A DNA stretch of 6,620 bases from Gammaproteobacteria bacterium. GTDB taxonomy: Bacteria > Pseudomonadota > Gammaproteobacteria > Nitrococcales > Nitrococcaceae. Below the pieces are notes generated by a model that searched no databases, had not been told where the DNA came from, and was given only the letters and a program-made list of their open reading frames with translations. The position numbers and the translations under genes were made by a program. The stretch spans positions 1-6,620 of the forward strand of contig JAGXLT010000055.1 in assembly GCA_018334525.1 (NCBI GenBank). Direction: 5' to 3'. Below are positions 5,925-6,620 of the stretch, piece after piece; position 1 is the first letter of the stretch; each line of letters begins with the position of its first letter.

Positions 5925-6518
5925 ATGATCGAGATAGTTATAGTCGCTGCTGGATATTTCTTGGGATCCGTATCTGCCGGCGTACTGGTGGCCCGTGCAT
6001 TGGGGCTTGGTGATCCGCGCAATGCTGGCAGCGGCAACCCCGGAGCAACCAATGTATTGCGCCTCGGCGGAAAAAAAGCCGCTGCACTGACCTTACTTGG
6101 CGACGGCGGCAAAGGGATACTCGCCATTTGGTTTGCCCATCAGCTTGGCATGGCGCCGGGCATCATTGCGCTCACGGGCTTAGCGGCATTTATCGGCCAT
6201 CTCTACCCGGTGTTTCACGGCTTTCGGGGTGGCAAAGGCGTGGCAACCGGCTTTGGTGTTTTACTGGCATGGTCATGGCCGGCAGGCCTTGCTGCCTTAT
6301 TCACCTGGCTTTTCATCGCCGCAGTCGGGCGTCGCTCCTCGCTCGCTGCACTAGCCGCTGCCGTGTTGGCGCCGGTGTACCTCGCGCTACTCTCATCACC
6401 GCTGATGATTATCGCTGCGATGACCTTAATGGCAGCGCTAACCGTTTATCGCCATCAGGACAATATTCGGCGACTTTTAGACGGCACCGAACCCCGTATC
6501 GGCCGCCGGCGCGGTTAA
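5925..6518 (+). CDS. plsY: Glycerol-3-phosphate acyltransferase, acyl-phosphate dependent
   Basis: This 197-residue integral inner-membrane enzyme transfers an acyl chain from acyl-phosphate (made by PlsX) to glycerol 3-phosphate, giving lysophosphatidic acid, the first committed step of phospholipid synthesis. The three conserved cytoplasmic motifs are present: [15 protein letters not shown] (32-46), LGDGGKG (58-64) and [20 protein letters not shown] (91-110), followed by [18 protein letters not shown] (176-193). Five membrane segments fit near 2-24, 51-71, 76-97, 110-134 and 138-174, the last region being long enough for two. ATG 5925 gives the family's N-terminus ([19 protein letters not shown]). 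An upstream in-frame ATG at 5790 would run through folB on the other strand and adds unrelated residues. No ribosome binding site is visible. The gene is convergent with tsaD and their ends overlap by 42 bases; this plsY-tsaD pairing is common in gammaproteobacteria. Confidence 0.95.
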   Translation: MIEIVIVAAGYFLGSVSAGVLVARALGLGDPRNAGSGNPGATNVLRLGGKKAAALTLLGDGGKGILAIWFAHQLGMAPGIIALTGLAAFIGHLYPVFHGFRGGKGVATGFGVLLAWSWPAGLAALFTWLFIAAVGRRSSLAALAAAVLAPVYLALLSSPLMIIAAMTLMAALTVYRHQDNIRRLLDGTEPRIGRRRG

Positions 6519-6620
6519 TTCGCCCAATGGCCAACGCGGCCTGACCTCGATCTCGCCAACATCACGCTGACCCACCGCAAGCCTTTGCTGACCGGCGTAC
6601 GCAATCATTGCGCCATTGTC
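6477..6620 (-). CDS. tsaD: tRNA N6-threonylcarbamoyladenosine synthase subunit, C-terminal end (partial)
   Basis: The last 47 codons of TsaD are visible on the - strand, ending with TAA at 6477-6479 and running off the right edge. The fragment begins [14 protein letters not shown] and contains [10 protein letters not shown], both typical of the TsaD C-terminus. Its first residue corresponds to the iron-ligand Asp (D300 in E. coli TsaD). TsaD, with TsaB and TsaE, transfers the threonylcarbamoyl group from TsaC-made threonylcarbamoyl-AMP to A37 of tRNAs that read ANN codons; it is essential in many bacteria. The final 14 codons are antisense to the Arg/Gly-rich end of plsY. Nothing can be said about the start or regulation. 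Confidence 0.93.
   Translation of the reverse strand, partial: DNGAMIAYAGQQRLAVGQRDVGEIEVRPRWPLGELTAPAADTGFGAV

Overview
The window looks like a stretch of a gammaproteobacterial chromosome. The tsaD / plsY / folB / folK / cca block, with tsaD and plsY convergent and folB divergent from plsY, matches the arrangement I recall around cca and folB in Pseudomonas (E. coli has a related one). The proteins are of gammaproteobacterial type. A marine relative of the Cellvibrionales/Spongiibacteraceae or pseudomonads is my best guess, but that is inference. I see no insertion sequences, tRNAs, rRNAs, CRISPR arrays or phage genes. All genes look intact except the two cut by the window edges, and no gap between genes exceeds about 110 bases.

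Left part (1-1965): the last 35 codons of accC (biotin carboxylase) enter on the + strand and overlap tail to tail with a TauE/SafE-type membrane permease on the - strand. A 108-base divergent promoter region separates the permease from a + strand pair: an NDUFA9-like NAD(P)-binding protein (1000-1965) and cca (1972-3111), six bases apart and in the same frame.

Right part (3090-5843): a probable four-gene - strand operon reads folB -> folK -> MidA/NDUFAF7-like methyltransferase -> class III nucleotide cyclase, and ends tail to tail with cca. FolB and FolK catalyse consecutive steps of folate synthesis. The methyltransferase and the cyclase have no evident link to folate.

Far right (5844-6620): an 81-base divergent spacer leads to plsY (phospholipid synthesis, + strand). 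Its 3' end overlaps by 42 bases the 3' end of tsaD (tRNA t6A synthesis), which is cut by the window edge.

Most of this is ordinary housekeeping DNA and I did not find a convincing undescribed system. The points most worth a second look are a Cca protein whose HD domain has lost its metal-binding motifs, a cyclase with Asn in place of the base-recognition Lys, homologues of two mitochondrial complex I factors four kilobases apart, three convergent gene pairs that all overlap at their 3' ends, and a possible leaderless plsY transcript.
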